From positions 1 through 64,000 of the forward strand of contig JBPOHT010000028.1 in the NCBI GenBank assembly GCA_052035235.1: DNA of 64,000 nt. Direction: 5' to 3'. Within the stretch, counting starts at the first letter, position 1, and every line of letters begins with the position of its first letter. The translations under genes and the position numbers were made by a program. Of this stretch, positions 54,291 through 62,574 are shown in pieces. This DNA comes from Solimonas_A sp052035235 (GTDB lineage: Bacteria; Pseudomonadota; Gammaproteobacteria; Nevskiales; Nevskiaceae). The notes under the pieces are model-generated. The model had not been told where the DNA came from, ran no database searches, and saw only the letters and a program-made list of their open reading frames with translations.

Positions 54291-55571
54291 ATGTCCCAAT
54301 ATCGTATGCCCCTGCGCCGACTGGCATTGATTCTTTCCGCGGCTCTTGCGGCCTGCAGCAGCGGAGCCCCGCAATCCACCCAGGACGATGTGGTCGCCGC
54401 CTGGACTGCCGCCCCCAGCGACACCTTCAACGGTATCGTGCCGGCGGGCGCGACATTGCGGCAGTTCATCGCCCCGCATGCCGGCGGCACCCGTGTGCGG
54501 CTGAGGCTCTCCAATCGCCTGGGTACCGAACCTGTAACGCTGTCACAGGTGTCGGTGGGACTGCGTGATAGAGGATCGGCCCTGCGCCCGGAGTCCCTGC
54601 GCACCCTGGCCTTCAATGGGCAGCAAGCCGTAGTCATCGCGCCTGGCGAAACCGCGACCAGCAATTTCGTTGATCTGGAATTCCAGCCGTTCGACAAACT
54701 CGGCATCAGCTTCACAGCCGCTTCAACCCTGCGGAATCTGCCCCGCCATTACCAGTCTCTCGAGATTCCTTATCTGTCGCTCTCCGGCGATACCGCATTC
54801 CTGCCGCTGCCGCTGGAACAGGCGAGCAACTGGTTCCTGATCTCGGCGCTGGAAGTGCAAGGTGGCGAAGCACGCCACACCGTCGTTGCGCTCGGTGATT
54901 CGCTGACCGATGGCTATGTTCCGGCGGCACTTTGCGGGGGCATACTCGGCTCACCCTTCGTCATCGGCCAGGATCAGCGCTACCCGGACTATCTGCAACG
55001 CCGGTTGCTCGCGGCCGGCCGCACCGAGCTGAGCGTTGTGAACGCGGGCATTGCCGGCAATCGCGTGAACGCCGAGGGCTTCAGTCCAGAGCATGGGCCC
55101 GCCTTGCTTTCGCGCTTGCAGCCGGATGTTCTCGACCTGCCGAACCTGCGCACCGTGATCCTGCTGCAGGGCATCAATGACCTGGGGCTGCAACTCGCTC
55201 CCAGCGCCGAACAGCTGGTCGCGGGGCTGTCTGCAGCGGTGAAACAGCTCAAGGCAGGTGGGGTGCGCGTTGTGCTGGGAACCATCACCCCGGGACGCGG
55301 CTTTTGCACCGGCCCCCTCAGCGTGCTCGACCCGCTTACTCCCGGGATTCTCAGCGGTAGCGCGGCGGTGGATGAAGCGCGCCAGCAAGTGAACCAATGG
55401 GTACGCAGTGGAGCCAGTGGCGCAGATGCCGTGCTCGACGCCGATGCCTGCCTGCGCGATCCGCTAAATCCTTCCTACCTTGCTCGGGCCTACGACAGCG
55501 GAGATCACCTGCATCCCAATGTATCGGGGTACGAGGCTTTGGCAGGCTGCGTGGACCTGGAAGCCCTTTAG
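54291..55571 (+). CDS. SGNH/GDSL-family lipoprotein esterase
   Basis: A 426-aa exported protein with lipobox ALAAC (Cys22). Residues 30-190 form a beta-rich N-terminal domain, then the SGNH hydrolase: block I VALGDSLTDG (Ser204), GIAGNRV (Gly/Asn), block III GINDLG, and block V DSGDHLHPNVSGY with the Asp-x-x-His pair. It resembles secreted acyl- or carbohydrate-esterases with an N-terminal sandwich (rhamnogalacturonan acetylesterase-like). Codon usage is a little more AT-rich than neighbours. Convergent with the next gene. Confidence 0.9.
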   Translation: MSQYRMPLRRLALILSAALAACSSGAPQSTQDDVVAAWTAAPSDTFNGIVPAGATLRQFIAPHAGGTRVRLRLSNRLGTEPVTLSQVSVGLRDRGSALRPESLRTLAFNGQQAVVIAPGETATSNFVDLEFQPFDKLGISFTAASTLRNLPRHYQSLEIPYLSLSGDTAFLPLPLEQASNWFLISALEVQGGEARHTVVALGDSLTDGYVPAALCGGILGSPFVIGQDQRYPDYLQRRLLAAGRTELSVVNAGIAGNRVNAEGFSPEHGPALLSRLQPDVLDLPNLRTVILLQGINDLGLQLAPSAEQLVAGLSAAVKQLKAGGVRVVLGTITPGRGFCTGPLSVLDPLTPGILSGSAAVDEARQQVNQWVRSGASGADAVLDADACLRDPLNPSYLARAYDSGDHLHPNVSGYEALAGCVDLEAL

Positions 55572-55601
55572 CCGACATCTGCCATGCATGAGAGCGTTGG
55601 C

Positions 55602-56846
55602 TCAGCTCTGCGTGCAGACCCAGCCCAGGACCTTGGATGGCTGCGGCGCTACCCCCGGCGTCCGCTGCACCTCGATCGTTTCGGGCAGAACAAGTGCCTG
55701 CCCCAGGACGATCTTCGACTGGCGCCCGCTGCGCTTCACCGCAACCGGAAACAGGAAGGACGGACCCTCGGTTGCAATGAACAAGCGGGAGGGTGAGACG
55801 AAGCGCATCTGCCGCACAGACCCCTCGACCGGCAACGCGGCTTTTGCCACGGCGCTCCACACGGCAGGCTTGGTGGTGCCGATCTGCTGTAGCAAGGACA
55901 GTTGCTTGCCCAACGACAGGTTTTCGATAACGGCCAGTTGCCTGCCGTCGTCGCGCCAGGCGACGACCGGCTCCAGCATCTCGGCCCAGGGTGGCTGGCC
56001 ATCGGTGATCACCTCCACGCGAATGCCTTTCCCGGCCATGCCAACAATCAGGGCATAGCGGGCGTCGTCATCGGCCACCTCCAGTGCGTCGCCGGCACCG
56101 AGCTGGGCCGTCGTCGTGCCGCCGCCGTAGTTCACGTCCAGGACCACGCCGCCTTCCACGGCGCGACGCGGCATGATCCTGACCTGGGTGCCGGCGGGAG
56201 TCGCCTCGGCACCGAAGGGGATCATCAAGGTTTCGACCGGCCGGAGCCCGTCGTACCAGGCCAACGGGTAGACACGCTCGTCTCCGACGCTGACGACCGA
56301 CTCGCGGATACAAGCCGCCGCATGGGTCCGGGTGGCGATGGTGCAATGCTCCCCGGCCAGGCGAGCGACCGAGGGTGCCAGTTCCATCACGGCCGGAACG
56401 GCATGCGTCGGTATCCGGTAGTGACCCATCAGGCCCACACGGGGATTCAGATGGCGCACGACCTGAAGCAGCGAGCCGTCGACCCAGCCCAGCTCCAGGA
56501 TGCCCGGTGTCCCGTAGACATCACCCTCGGGCGCCAGCAGCCGGAAGCGGGCGGCTCTTCCCGACGAATCCGCAACCAGCAATTGCTCCGGGTCCGGCTC
56601 ATCGGGAACGTAGGCAATGCGCTTGCCGTCGGGCGACACCGCCAGCGACACGTATGGATCCGGCTGGGGCTGGCTGCTGTCGGTGTAGCGGTGGATGGAT
56701 TTGCCGGCACGGCTGACCAGATGGAGTTCCTCGCCGATCCGCGTCACGGCATGGCAGGTCGCCTCCGCCGCCGCAGGGCCACTGGCCGTCAGCGCCACGG
56801 CGCCTGCCAGCATCCGAACCACGAGAAAAACCGCGCTTCCTCTCAC
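55602..56846 (-). CDS. Secreted TolB-like propeller protein, unknown
   Basis: A 414-aa exported protein. I chose the GTG at 56846: GGAG lies 6 nt upstream and the result is a proper signal peptide (VRGSAVFLVVRMLAGAVALTASGPAAAEA). The mature part has WD/TolB-like repeats such as VSLAVSPDGKRIAYVPDEPDPEQLLVAD and EPVVAWRDDGRQLAVIENLS. Several Cys pairs suggest disulfides. No catalytic residues or named family. An extension to 57170 is antisense to DUF423 and unlikely. Confidence 0.7.
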   Translation of the reverse strand: MRGSAVFLVVRMLAGAVALTASGPAAAEATCHAVTRIGEELHLVSRAGKSIHRYTDSSQPQPDPYVSLAVSPDGKRIAYVPDEPDPEQLLVADSSGRAARFRLLAPEGDVYGTPGILELGWVDGSLLQVVRHLNPRVGLMGHYRIPTHAVPAVMELAPSVARLAGEHCTIATRTHAAACIRESVVSVGDERVYPLAWYDGLRPVETLMIPFGAEATPAGTQVRIMPRRAVEGGVVLDVNYGGGTTTAQLGAGDALEVADDDARYALIVGMAGKGIRVEVITDGQPPWAEMLEPVVAWRDDGRQLAVIENLSLGKQLSLLQQIGTTKPAVWSAVAKAALPVEGSVRQMRFVSPSRLFIATEGPSFLFPVAVKRSGRQSKIVLGQALVLPETIEVQRTPGVAPQPSKVLGWVCTQS

Positions 56847-56911
56847 TTGAATCTCCGCGACCTGTTCAATGCCACAGGTCGCAGGCTGAGGCGTGCAGGC
56901 CCGGAACCGCC

Positions 56912-57286
56912 TCAGCTCTTGACCGCCACCCGCACCAGGCAAGCCCAGCCCACCAGGAACAACAGCCCGCCGAAGGGCGTCACCGCCCCCAGTACGCGCA
57001 CCCCGCTCAGGGCCAGCGCGTACAGGCTGCCCGAGAACACCAGCACGCCGAGCGCGAAGCAGACGCCCGCGGCGGTCAGCGCGCCGGACGGTTGCAGCTG
57101 CCGCGCCAGCACCCCCACCGCCAGCAGCGCCAGCGCGTGGTAGAAGTGGTACTCGACGCCGGTCTTCCACACTGCCAGCAGGTCCGGTGTGAGCTTCGCC
57201 TTCAGGGCGTGGGCACCGAAGGCGCCGAGGGCCACGGCGAGAAAGCCATACGAGGCGCCGAGCGCCAGCCAGAGTTTCGAGGTCAT
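56912..57286 (-). CDS. DUF423 membrane protein
   Basis: A 124-aa, four-helix protein of the YgdD/DUF423 family: LALGASYGFLAVALGAFGAHALKAKLTPDLLAVWKTGVEYHFYHALALLAVGVL is the conserved first half. Function unknown. Its start overlaps the stop of the enoyl-reductase-like gene (ATGA), so it is coupled. Confidence 0.92.
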   Translation of the reverse strand: MTSKLWLALGASYGFLAVALGAFGAHALKAKLTPDLLAVWKTGVEYHFYHALALLAVGVLARQLQPSGALTAAGVCFALGVLVFSGSLYALALSGVRVLGAVTPFGGLLFLVGWACLVRVAVKS

Positions 57287-58467
57287 TCCGTGGCCTCCAC
57301 CACGCGGAACTGCATGCCGGCCTTCTGCAGCCGGCGGATCAGGGAATCGCCCATCGCGATGGCGGGGGTAACCACGCCGGCGCTTTTCGGCAGCTTGTCG
57401 AAGGCCAGGCACAGCGCCGACTCCGCCAGCATCTTGCTGGTCTCGCCGTAGCCCGGATCGCCGCCGGCCACCTCGCAGCGCACGCGATGCTGGCCGCTGC
57501 GACCGAGGAAGGTCACGCGGAACCAGCCGCGGGCGCGCTGCTCCTCGCTGGGGCCTTCACCGGGGTGGCGCAGGGCCAGCAGCTTCCTGCGCGTGAACGG
57601 GATCTGCGCACCGGCCACGATCGCGGCGACGCCACCGACCAGCTTGGCCACGCCGCTGAACTCGCGCACCTGCAGGTAGTGCCCGTAGCGGAAGTCCGGC
57701 CCGTAGCGGTCCAGCCCCACGGCGGAGCGGCGCACCACCTGCGGGTCGATCGTCGGCATCGGCAGCACCCAGGTACCCAGGGTCTCGTGGAAGCGCACAC
57801 GTGGCCGCAGCGAGCCGATGCGCCGGTCGAGCGGGAACTGCTCGCGGCGGCGGCGCTGCGCCTTGGCATCCAGGGTCTGGCGCACGCGCGAAAAGGCGGT
57901 GACGGCAGAGTGCAGTGTACCGCCGGAGAACTGCCCGCCGGCGCGCACGAAACCCTCGATGCGGATCGGCGATTCCTCCGGCAACTGCTGCACGGTGAAG
58001 TACGCGCCGAGGTCGTGGGGGATGCTGTCGAAGCCGCAGCTGTTGACGATGCGTGCGCCGGTCTTGCGCGCCTGCTCGTGGTAAGCCAGCCACATGCGGT
58101 CCACGAACTCGGGCTCGCCGGTGAGATCGACGTAGTCGGTACCGGCGGCGGCGCAGGCCGCCACCAGCGGCTCACCATAGCGGATGTAGGGGCCGACCGT
58201 GGTGATCACCACCTTGGCGGATTCGGCGACGCGCTGCAGGCTGTCACTGTCGTCCACCTCGGCGGACAGCAGCGGCAGCTGCGCACAACCGGGGTTGATC
58301 TCCGCCAGCCGCTGGCGCACCGCTTCCAGCTTCTGCGGATTGCGGCCGGCCAGCGCCCAGCGCAGCTTGGTCCCGCCGTGACGCGCGAGGTATTCCGCGG
58401 TCAGCGCGCCGGTGAAGCCGGTGGCGCCGAACAGCACGATGTCATACAGACGCTTCTTCGCAGCCAT
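57283..58467 (-). CDS. Saccharopine dehydrogenase-like/trans-acting enoyl reductase family protein
   Basis: A 394-aa NAD(P)-binding protein. The N-terminal Rossmann fold YDIVLFGATGFTGALTAEYLARHG (8-31) is followed by LAGRNPQKLEAVRQRL, VVITTVGPYIRYGEPLVAACAAAGTDYVDLTGEPEFVDRM and VNSCGFDSIPHDLGAYF. These are hallmarks of the Rv2449c/Rv2953 group linked to lipid reduction in mycobacteria. Substrate here unknown. Followed by coupled DUF423. Confidence 0.88.
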   Translation of the reverse strand: MAAKKRLYDIVLFGATGFTGALTAEYLARHGGTKLRWALAGRNPQKLEAVRQRLAEINPGCAQLPLLSAEVDDSDSLQRVAESAKVVITTVGPYIRYGEPLVAACAAAGTDYVDLTGEPEFVDRMWLAYHEQARKTGARIVNSCGFDSIPHDLGAYFTVQQLPEESPIRIEGFVRAGGQFSGGTLHSAVTAFSRVRQTLDAKAQRRRREQFPLDRRIGSLRPRVRFHETLGTWVLPMPTIDPQVVRRSAVGLDRYGPDFRYGHYLQVREFSGVAKLVGGVAAIVAGAQIPFTRRKLLALRHPGEGPSEEQRARGWFRVTFLGRSGQHRVRCEVAGGDPGYGETSKMLAESALCLAFDKLPKSAGVVTPAIAMGDSLIRRLQKAGMQFRVVEATE

Positions 58468-58515
58468 TTACGCTACTCCCCCTGCCGCATCCTCATCCAG
58501 GCCGGCCCTGTTTGC

Positions 58516-58959
58516 TCAGGGCTGCACCGCATTGAACTCGGCGCGGATCTGCTCCACGCGCTCGCGGTTGTTGTCGAAGTCGTAGTAGCCGGCGCGGCTG
58601 GAGGAACGCACGTGGACCACCGGGTTACGGCGCGGGAACTGCAGCTCCAGGTCGTCCCGGTAGCGCATCACCGGGCTGGTGAACTCGACATGGATGTAGT
58701 CCTCGGTCTGCAGCACGATCTTGGTGCCCGGCATGGCGGTGATGATGCGCAGCAGGGCCAGGCGCGCGGACTCGCGCGAACCTTCGTAGGCGATGGGCTC
58801 GATGCGGTAGTCCGGATCGCGTGAAAGCGAGGACACGCATCGCGAGGCCTGGCAGGGCGCCAGTTCGCCGTCAACGCTGGCCAGTTGCGGCCTGGCGCCG
58901 CCGCAGGCCGACAACAGGACAGCAAGGCTAATCGAAGCCGCGACCACCGTTCTCGACAT
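58516..58959 (-). CDS. DUF1499 lipoprotein
   Basis: A 147-aa exported lipoprotein (LLSAC, Cys19). The DUF1499 domain runs from about residue 35: CQASRCVSSLSRDPDYRIEPIAYEG, then GTKIVLQTEDYIHVEFTSPVMRYRDDLELQF and VHVRSSSRAGYYDFDNNRERVEQIRAEF. The family is common in proteobacteria and plants; role unknown. The start overlaps the DUF2845 gene upstream by 32 bp. Confidence 0.88.
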   Translation of the reverse strand: MSRTVVAASISLAVLLSACGGARPQLASVDGELAPCQASRCVSSLSRDPDYRIEPIAYEGSRESARLALLRIITAMPGTKIVLQTEDYIHVEFTSPVMRYRDDLELQFPRRNPVVHVRSSSRAGYYDFDNNRERVEQIRAEFNAVQP

Positions 58960-59530
58960 CGACGATTCTCCCGTCCTCTAGGGTGAGGATACGCATCAGG
59001 TACCGCGAGTCGAAATTGTAAACCCATTCCTCGCGGTAAACGGCTTCGTAGGCATGACGGTATGCAGGCGACAGCGGGCGCCCGCGCGGCCCCAGCGGGC
59101 GCAGCAGGCCAAAGCTCTTGCGCGTGAGCGGCTCGCCGCAGCGCGTCAGCAGCCGGAACTTGCTCAGGCCTGGCACCAGTTCACCGGAATCACAGCGCCG
59201 GACGGCGGACAGGTGAAAGCCGTAGCCGTCGGTGTCGATCCCGACGATGCGGCCGTTGCGCAGGCGCAGCACCCGTAGCAGCTGATGCGGGCCGAAGTTG
59301 TAGGTCCACTCCTCGGTGTCGGCCAGGATGTTGCCGCCGGGCTGGGGCTGGCCCCAGGCATCGCGGAAGGCCGGTTCGCCGCAGGCGGCCAGCAGGTCAG
59401 CAGCGCGATCGCCCTCCGAAACCAGCCTGGAGCCACAGCGCAGGCTGCCGGCCGCCCCAGCCGGGCTGGCCCAGACGAACAGGGACGCCAGCAACAGGCA
59501 GGCGATAGACTTGATGATCCCAGACCTCAC
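58928..59530 (-). CDS. DUF2845 secreted protein
   Basis: A 200-aa exported protein with two DUF2845-like halves: LRCGSRLVSEGDRAADLLAACGEP, then EEWTYNFGPHQLLRVLRLRNGRIVGIDTDGYGF, and again a GEPLTRKSF with EEWVYNFDSRYLMRILTLEDGRIVDVENGGRGF. The duplicated EEW-YNF-RIL motif suggests a two-repeat structure. I chose the GTG at 59530 (signal peptide VRSGIIKSIACLLLASLFVWASPAGAA); no ATG fits. Divergent from dsbD. Confidence 0.8.
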   Translation of the reverse strand: MRSGIIKSIACLLLASLFVWASPAGAAGSLRCGSRLVSEGDRAADLLAACGEPAFRDAWGQPQPGGNILADTEEWTYNFGPHQLLRVLRLRNGRIVGIDTDGYGFHLSAVRRCDSGELVPGLSKFRLLTRCGEPLTRKSFGLLRPLGPRGRPLSPAYRHAYEAVYREEWVYNFDSRYLMRILTLEDGRIVDVENGGRGFD

Positions 59531-59587
59531 GGCCCTGAACCTCCGTGTTTTCCGCCTGTCATTAGACCGCATCCTCCTGGACCCCGC

Positions 59588-61669
59588 ATGAACCTTCGCC
59601 GCCTCGCTGCCGCCTGCCTGCTCGCCCTGGGCCCCGCTGCCGCATCCGCCGCACCGGTGCAGGCCGACCACGTAGTGGCGGATTTGGTCGCCGAGAACCA
59701 GGGGCTGCAGCCGGGCGGCGCGGTGAACCACGTGGCCCTGCGCCTGCAGCCGGACGAGGGTTGGCATGTCTACTGGCTGAACCCCGGCGACTCCGGCATC
59801 CCCACCAGCCTGCAGTGGACCCTGCCGGCCGGCATCGAGGCCGGCCCCATCCAGTGGCCCTATCCGCATGCCCACACGCTGGGCGACCTGACCAACTACG
59901 GCTACGGCGACGAAACCCTGCACCTGGTGCCGCTGAAACTCAGCGATGCCTGGCAGCCCGGCCAGGGGGTAAGCCTGAAGGCCGAGGCGAAGTGGCTGGT
60001 CTGCAAGGATGTCTGCATCCCCGGCAAGGCGACGCTGAGCCTCGATCTGCCGGTGCAGGCCAAGCCCCAGCCGGATCCGGCCTGGACCGCGGCCTTCGCC
60101 AAGGCGCGCGCCGAGTTGCCCCAGCCCACGCCAGGCTGGCAGGCGCGCTTCGCCGTTGCCGACGGCAGCGTCACGCTGGGCATTGACGGCATGCCGGTGC
60201 ACGCCGACCGCGTGGAGTTCTTCCCCGAGCCCAACGACCTGGTGAACCACGCCGCGCCGCAGCGCATCGACGCCGACGGCAGCGGCAAGCTGCGCCTGAG
60301 CCAGGGCCTGTCGAGTTATTTCGTCGAAGCACCAGCGGAGTTGCGCGGCGTGCTGGTGCTGCACGAGGGCGGCAAGGCCAGCGCCTACCAGCTGCAGGCC
60401 GTGCCGGGCGCGGTAACGGCGGTGCCGGAATCGGCGAAGCCGCCTGCCGCCGCGCCGCAGGACAGCGCGGCGCCCTCGGAGCCGCCGTCGATGCTGCTGG
60501 TGCTGGCCTCCGCCCTGCTCGGCGGCCTGATCCTGAACCTGATGCCCTGCGTGTTCCCGGTGCTGTCGCTCAAGGCGCTGTCGCTGATGCAGTCGCGCGG
60601 GCAGAGCGACGGCGAGGCGAGGCGGCAGGCGCTGGCCTATACCGCGGGCGTGATCGTGTCCTTCCTGGTGGTGGCCGCGCTGCTGCTGGCCCTGCGTGCC
60701 GGCGGCAAGGCCATCGGCTGGGGCTTCCAGCTGCAGTCGCCGGCCTTCATCGGCCTGCTGGCGTATCTGCTGCTGGCGCTGGGCCTGTCGCTGTCCGGCG
60801 CGGTGAACTTCGGCACGCGCTGGATGGGCCTGGGCCAGGGCCTCACGCAGAAGTCCGGCAGCGCCGGCGCCTTCTTCACCGGCGTGCTCGCCGTGGTGGT
60901 GGCCAGCCCCTGCACCGTGCCGTTCATGGGCTCGGCGGTGGGCTACGCGATGACCCAGGGCAGCGCCGTGGCACTGCTGGTGTTCGCCACGCTGGGCCTG
61001 GGCCTGGCACTGCCCTTCCTGCTGCTGGGCTTCTTCCCGCGCCTGGCCGCCTGGCTGCCGCGCCCGGGCGCCTGGATGGAAACCTTCAAGCAGGCCATGG
61101 CCTTCCCGCTGTACCTGACGGTGGTCTGGCTGTTGTGGGTGCTGGCGCGCCAGGCCGGCGCCAACGCCGCGGGCCTGGTGATGCTCGGCATGGTGCTGGT
61201 GGCCTTCGCGGTGTGGCTGTGGTCGCGCCGCGGCGTGGTCGCCGGCGTGCTCAAGCTCGGCGCCCTGGCGCTGGCCGCCTGGCTGCTGTGGCAGCCGGCG
61301 ATGGAACCCGGCCCGGCGACCCAGGCCAGCGTCGGCAGCGCGGAGGTCTGGTCCGAGGAGAAGGTGGCCGAACTGCGCGCGCAGGGCCAGACCATCTTCG
61401 TGGACTTCACCGCCGACTGGTGCCTGACCTGCAAGGTCAACGAGCGCGTCGCCCTCAAGACCGAGGCAGTGCAGAAGGCCTTCCGCGAACGCGGCGTCGC
61501 CTTCCTGGTGGCGGACTGGACCCGTAACGATCCCGCCATCACCCGCGTGCTGGAACGGCATCAACGGCCCGGCGTGCCGCTGTACCTGGTCTACGTCAAC
61601 GGCGGCGAGCCCAAGCTGCTGCCGCAGGTGCTGACGCCGCAGATCGTGATCGATTCCCTAAACCCCTGA
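59588..61669 (+). CDS. DsbD-family thiol:disulfide interchange protein
   Basis: A 693-aa membrane reductase that carries electrons from cytoplasmic thioredoxin to periplasmic partners. Signal peptide (1-22); periplasmic N domain with WLVCKDVCIPG (Cys139, Cys143); central eight-helix core with LNLMPCVFPVLSLK (Cys321) and ASPCTVPFMGS (Cys442); C-terminal thioredoxin domain with DWCLTC (612-615). The N domain is the ScsB/DUF255-like kind rather than classic DsbD-alpha. The next gene is an exported redoxin, a likely partner. Confidence 0.92.
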   Translation: MNLRRLAAACLLALGPAAASAAPVQADHVVADLVAENQGLQPGGAVNHVALRLQPDEGWHVYWLNPGDSGIPTSLQWTLPAGIEAGPIQWPYPHAHTLGDLTNYGYGDETLHLVPLKLSDAWQPGQGVSLKAEAKWLVCKDVCIPGKATLSLDLPVQAKPQPDPAWTAAFAKARAELPQPTPGWQARFAVADGSVTLGIDGMPVHADRVEFFPEPNDLVNHAAPQRIDADGSGKLRLSQGLSSYFVEAPAELRGVLVLHEGGKASAYQLQAVPGAVTAVPESAKPPAAAPQDSAAPSEPPSMLLVLASALLGGLILNLMPCVFPVLSLKALSLMQSRGQSDGEARRQALAYTAGVIVSFLVVAALLLALRAGGKAIGWGFQLQSPAFIGLLAYLLLALGLSLSGAVNFGTRWMGLGQGLTQKSGSAGAFFTGVLAVVVASPCTVPFMGSAVGYAMTQGSAVALLVFATLGLGLALPFLLLGFFPRLAAWLPRPGAWMETFKQAMAFPLYLTVVWLLWVLARQAGANAAGLVMLGMVLVAFAVWLWSRRGVVAGVLKLGALALAAWLLWQPAMEPGPATQASVGSAEVWSEEKVAELRAQGQTIFVDFTADWCLTCKVNERVALKTEAVQKAFRERGVAFLVADWTRNDPAITRVLERHQRPGVPLYLVYVNGGEPKLLPQVLTPQIVIDSLNP

Positions 61670-61702
61670 GCCCCATCCCTCACTGAATCACGGAGCCCCC
61701 CG

Positions 61703-62299
61703 ATGCGCATGATGAAGATGCTGGTCCTCGCCGCCGCCCTTGGCGTCACCGCCGCCCAGGCCGCGCCGAAGGTCGGCGAAGCCGCCCCGGCCTTTTCCGC
61801 CACCGACAGCAACGGCAAGACCGTGCAGCTCGCCGACTACCGCGGCAAGTTCGTGGTGCTGGAATGGAGCAACCCCGAGTGCCCCTTCGTGAAGAAGCAC
61901 TACGCCGGCAACATGCAGGCCCTGCAGAAGGAAGAAACCGCCAAGGGCGTGGCCTGGCTGACGGTGATCTCCTCGGCACCGGGCAAGCAAGGTCATGTCG
62001 ACGGCAAGCAGGCCAACGCCCTGACCAAGGAGCGCGGCGCGGCGCCGACTGCCGTGCTGCTCGACCCCACGGGCAAGATCGGCCACGCCTACGACGCCAA
62101 GACCACGCCGCACATGTTCGTGATCGACCCCAAGGGCACGCTGGTCTACATGGGCGGCATCGACAGCATCGCCAGCGCCGACGCCGAGGACATCCCCAAG
62201 GCCAAGCCCTACGTGAAGCTGGCACTGGCCGAAGCCATGGCCGGCAAGCCGGTGACCGAGGCCGTGACCAAGCCCTACGGCTGCGGCATCAAGTACTGA
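61703..62299 (+). CDS. Exported thioredoxin-fold redoxin
   Basis: A 198-aa protein with a signal peptide (1-21, AAQA). The fold opening is VGEAAPAFSATDSNGKTVQLADYRGKFVVLEWSNPECPFVKKHY; the active site has a single Cys (ECPFVKK) in place of CxxC, with HMFVIDPKG carrying the cis-Pro region. The C-terminus YGCGIKY shares GCxIK with the cytoplasmic redoxin at 25188. Peroxidase-like or one-Cys thiol chemistry is possible. It lies 33 bp after the DsbD gene, so the pair is likely functional. Confidence 0.82.
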   Translation: MRMMKMLVLAAALGVTAAQAAPKVGEAAPAFSATDSNGKTVQLADYRGKFVVLEWSNPECPFVKKHYAGNMQALQKEETAKGVAWLTVISSAPGKQGHVDGKQANALTKERGAAPTAVLLDPTGKIGHAYDAKTTPHMFVIDPKGTLVYMGGIDSIASADAEDIPKAKPYVKLALAEAMAGKPVTEAVTKPYGCGIKY

Positions 62300-62343
62300 G
62301 AGGGAGGCGGCCGATCAGCCTTCGGCTGCGTGAACCCCTCAAA

Positions 62344-62427
62344 CCGTCATGCTGGCGGAAGCCGGCATCCAGTCCCACCATGAGTAGCCGCCGCACGACT
62401 GGATACCGGCTTCCGCCGGTATGACGG
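62344..62427. repeat. 'a' palindromic repeat, copy 3
   Basis: A 30-nt arm (62344-62373) pairs with 62398-62427 with three mismatches. The ends CCGTCAT...CCAGT match the outer arms of the composite repeat at 44764-44902. The loop is 24 nt and holds no 'b' element. Confidence 0.85.
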
Positions 62428-62537
62428 CCAATACCCGGAACCGGTTTTCGTCAGGAACGTAGCCGATTTTCCACCGGCAAGCCCGCGAGGGCATGGATGC
62501 CCGAGGTAGGGCAACGCATGGAGCATTTGCCGGGCAT

Positions 62538-62562
62538 CCCGGCTTCGCTACGCGAAACCGGG
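62538..62562. repeat. Imperfect palindrome downstream of the cyclase gene
   Basis: CCCGGCTTCGC and GCGAAACCGGG with a 3-nt loop, one mismatch. It lies just past the minus-strand cyclase stop at 62575. It could terminate that gene or be another dispersed repeat. The spacer 62300-62574 holds only this and the 'a' repeat. Confidence 0.5.
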
Positions 62563-62574
62563 CTACGGGCCGCG

